Positions 61,030 through 64,000 of a stretch of 64,000 bases of DNA are shown piece after piece. Each line of letters opens with the position of its first letter. Position 1 is the first letter of the stretch. The notes under the pieces are model-generated. The model searched no databases. It was not told the DNA's origin and was given only the letters and a program-made list of their open reading frames with translations. The stretch is from Rhizophagus irregularis (lineage: Eukaryota > Glomeromycota > Glomeromycetes > Glomerales > Glomeraceae): the NCBI RefSeq assembly GCF_026210795.1, contig NC_089441.1:3286001-3350000 (forward strand), read 5' to 3'. The translations under genes were made by a program, and so were the position numbers.

Positions 61030-61490
61030 ATTTAATAAAAATCCAGCAAAAAATCATCATATTTGATTGATGGTTGATTGATGCTAGTTGAAATCAAAAA
61101 AAAATCAGACAAATGGCAAATTAACCTAAAATTTGCCCAATATTCAAATATGCACTTCCGATTTATAGAAAATTGACAATTCAGTAAAAATACAATAAAA
61201 ATTCAATAAAAATTTGGCAAAAAATCATTATATTTGATTGACGGCTGATTAATACTGGTTGAAATCAAAAAAAAAATCAGACAAAATAAATGACAAATCA
61301 ACCTAAAATTTGCCCAATATTCAAATATGTACTTCATATTTATGAAAAATTGACAATTCAATAAAAATTCAATAAAAATTCAATAAAAATTTGGCAAAAA
61401 ATTATCATATTTGATTAATGGCTGATTGATGCTGGTTGAAATCAAAAAAAAAATCGGCTAATCAACCTAAAATTCACCTAATATTCAAAT
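61030..61490 (+). repeat. Tandem repeat, ~171-177 bp unit, about 2.5 copies
   Basis: GGTTGAAATCAAAAAAAA-type landmarks near 61090, 61261 and 61438, with ACCTAAAATTTGCCCAATAT in each copy. Confidence 0.8.
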
Positions 61491-62231
61491 ACAGTCGTCC
61501 CCTTCTATAGTCACCCTCTATATAATCACTCCTCCACTTTAGTCACACTATCATTTAGTCCCAACCTTTTTAAATAGAAAATACCCTCTTCATAATCACA
61601 GATATATTATAAAATATAATCACACCAGTTATAAGGCCCGATATTATAGTAGATATAAGAAATTCGCCCCTTATATAATCACAGTAAAAATTTCCCCCCT
61701 ATATAATCACTATAATCACATGTTAAATGATATTGTGCGACTATGATGATCTATAGATAAAACGCGTCTATAATGCGCAGTTTGTGCATTTTGCGCAGTT
61801 CTTGCATTTTACGCAGTTCTTGCATTTTACGCAGTTTACGCAGTTTTGTTTATTTTACTTATATAAAAATGCCACCAATCCAACTAAAAAGAACTCGTAC
61901 TGCTATTAGTTTTGATATTAAGAGAGAAATCTGTGAATATATGGTAACAAATCCCAATGTAAATCAAGGTGGTGTTGCTTCATTTTTTAATAAAAAATAT
62001 CAAAAATTGAATATTGATAGAACGACTATTAATAAAATCTGGAAAAGCCACGAAAAATGGCTTTCTGTTTTATCTACTTCACAAACTTCACATATTTTTC
62101 GCCATCGTTCTGTTCAATTTCCAGAACTTGATAAGGCTATGCAAATTTGGACTTCACAAGCAATAGCTGATGGAGTTCCTTTAACTGATATGATCTTTGC
62201 AGAAACTTCAATTTTTATCCAATGTCATTAA
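61491..62231 (+). mobile_element. Pogo/CENP-B-type transposon, 5' part
   Basis: TA followed by CAGTCGTCCCCTTCTATAG at 61493 resembles a Tc1/mariner-pogo terminal repeat. TATATAATCAC motifs repeat to 61720. The transposase start follows. No matching right terminus was found downstream, so the copy is truncated. Confidence 0.6.
61869..62231 (+). pseudogene. CENP-B/pogo-type transposase, N-terminal HTH only
   Basis: ATG 61869 (MPPIQLKRTRTAISFDIKRE) opens a 120-codon frame with a helix-turn-helix (ICEYMVTNPNVNQGGVASFF) and a second CENP-B-like helix region (FPELDKAMQIWTSQAIADGV). These are the DNA-binding halves of pogo transposases. It breaks after LTDMIF, where the DDE domain should follow, and stops within 15 codons. 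The catalytic domain is missing. Confidence 0.75.
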
Positions 62232-62913
62232 GATGTTTAATTAGAATCGGGACGGTACTGTGCCAATTGAATTCACGAGTAAGTTAACATTAAGTAATGG
62301 AAAAAATTATGATATACTGCCATATCCGTTACTATGCATGGTAAATCATTTTAAATGTATTACAGATACATCACTTTAACTATTGTAAAAATATCGTAAC
62401 AGTGCATTTAAATTATTTAAACTATGTTGTTAAATAACATTAAAGTAGTACTTTGCAGAAACTTACAAATATGACAACAATATGTCTTGGTTTATATAGC
62501 AATCATATAGTGATAATATAACAACAATATATAAAATAATGTTATAAATAATTATAATACGTTGAAAATATCTCAAAATCTCAAAATGATTCATTTTTTC
62601 GAAAAACAAGATTTCCTCCAATAAAATTCACGAACTTGATTTTACCGTAATTTGTGGTAAATAAAGACCAAGAATAAATTACTCTTGACCAAATTTCTTG
62701 TGGTATGGAATTAAAAATGCCGTTAAAGCCTGTAAACCGGCAACTTCATTTCTGTTTTTGATGAATAATAAAGTAATATAATAAAATATGTTTATTATGT
62801 TAGTAATATAATAACGCCATAAATAAACTATATTTCTATCTATACTGCATTATAATAATATCTGTTTAAAATCTAACTTTGATTTGCTTCATCATGCTCA
62901 GTATTACATGTAT
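62232..62913. other. AT-rich intergenic sequence
   Basis: No gene is supported. It follows the point where the CENP-B-type frame breaks. Confidence 0.4.
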
Positions 62914-64000
62914 TCATACAATAAAGAATACACATGGATTCCGATCAATAAACGTAATTGGAAAATTTTGAAACCACCGTAGTAATTCTTTAGGCTTCTG
63001 TAAAATAAAAATAAAATAAAATATTGGTATCATTTCATTAATAAAAATGGCTAAATAAATTTTAAAGTTTCTAAAATTAAACTTACCATCCAATCCACCC
63101 AAGAACCAGAAATCCATTTCCTATAAAAAAGAGAGGAAAAGTAAATATTAATATTTCCTTTAAAAAAATTCAATATTGAAATAATTTAATTTCAAAATTT
63201 TGAAACTCACCATCCGATCCCATACGTAAATTGGAAATCTTTCCTATAAAAAAAAAGAAAAAATGTTAATCAAAATTTTTTATCATTTTTGAATTTTTTT
63301 CCCAAAAATTACCTTCAACCTACTAATTTCGTACAACCTGAACAATATAAAACCGTTATCATACTGAGAGTTCTGATAATTAAGTCAAAGGAAAACTACA
63401 AAATAAAAGAAGTCCTGTAATTAAATGTCTTTTCACAAGGGTTCTGAAACAGACCCCTACAAAAGAAATAAAAAAGGTTAATAAAAACTGTTTTTTAATC
63501 AATTACAAAAAATTTTTTTCGATAAAAAGTTTTTTTTAAAAAGGTTTGAATTCCTTTTTTTGAAACTTGCCATTATCTAGGATTTCAGTTTCCAAGTCGG
63601 AGAACCGATTTCCTACAAAGTGAAAAAAAAAAGTTAAAAACTTTTCTTTAAAGTTTCAAATTTCTGTTTTCGAAACTTACCTATCCTACGCGTCCAGACT
63701 TGTCTAAAAATATGAAAAAACCAAGGCCATTTTCTCACTGAGATTCTATATGTCCAGGCCGTCTAAAAAAAAAAGAAAAAAAAAGAAATTAGTAATTATT
63801 TTAAAAAACGAAATAAAGAAATTTTTTAAAAAAGTAATATACTCACCAAAATCCTATGTCCAAAGAACCAAAAAGTCGCCTAAAAAGAGAAAAGAAACAA
63901 AATATTAATAATTATTTCATTAAAGAGTTAGGCCAAAAACATTCCTCTTTACCAAAATCTTTGTCCAAAAATATTCAAAAAAATATCAAAATTTATCATG
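62914..64000 (-). CDS. Unidentified gene made of very short exons (5' end outside window)
   Basis: Candidate exons on the minus strand: up to 63953, 63847-63879, 63739-63762, 63681-63703, 63571-63612, 63320-63337, 63211-63243, 63087-63120 and 62914-62997. There is also an unresolved block near 63390-63460. Most are 18-42 nt with Y-rich acceptors ending AG and donors GTAAG or GTGAG; one donor is GC. The last four exons join in phase: LYEIS, RKDFQFTYGIG, WKWISGSWVDWM, KPKELLRWFQNFPITFIDRN, stop. Several blocks repeat a W-[TD]-x-R-[IM] motif. No family is recognised. It could be a real microexon gene or a decayed repeat with splice-like borders. Confidence 0.4.

Overview
This window looks like nuclear DNA of an arbuscular mycorrhizal fungus (Glomeromycotina, Rhizophagus-like). 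The evidence is the very AT-rich sequence, genes split by many 50-100 bp GT-AG introns, fungal-type housekeeping proteins, and a dense mix of LINE, CACTA, piggyBac, MULE/FAR1, CENP-B/pogo and foldback elements. The taxon is inferred from gene and repeat style; no marker gene was searched.

Layout. Bases 1-13,500 are repeat territory: two same-strand LINE relics, the second cut by four DNA-element insertions, then minisatellites and a LINE 3' end. Bases 13,500-38,400 are a gene island with ten well supported genes. In order they are an RS/RRM splicing-type protein (-), a class II trehalose-6-phosphate synthase/phosphatase (+), mitochondrial ribosomal protein mL60 (-), an unknown membrane protein (+), a UBA/UIM/USP-like protein without the catalytic Cys (-), a SUV39/Clr4-type SET methyltransferase (-), YOS1 (+), importin beta-1 (-), ribosomal protein eL41 (+), and a STIMATE/TMEM110-type ER membrane protein (+). 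Two less certain genes lie among them: a short hypothetical protein and a putative mitochondrial protein. Several genes form tight head-to-head pairs.

Bases 38,400-64,000 are again repeat-rich. An 11.3 kb CACTA-type transposon (40,897-52,177, CTA target duplication) sits inside a small TA-flanked element. It carries a broken TNP2 transposase, a second spliced ORF on the other strand and a MYB/SANT-like gene with one stop. Beyond it come a decayed piggyBac element, a FAR1/MULE-type relic interrupted by foldback, hAT-like and 3-bp-duplication MITEs, tandem satellites and a truncated CENP-B-type transposase. The last kilobase holds an unusual minus-strand series of 18-42 nt exon-like blocks.

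Exon boundaries were worked out by hand. For the island genes, reading phase closes across all exons, which is the main support for the models. No tRNA, rRNA or CRISPR array was seen.
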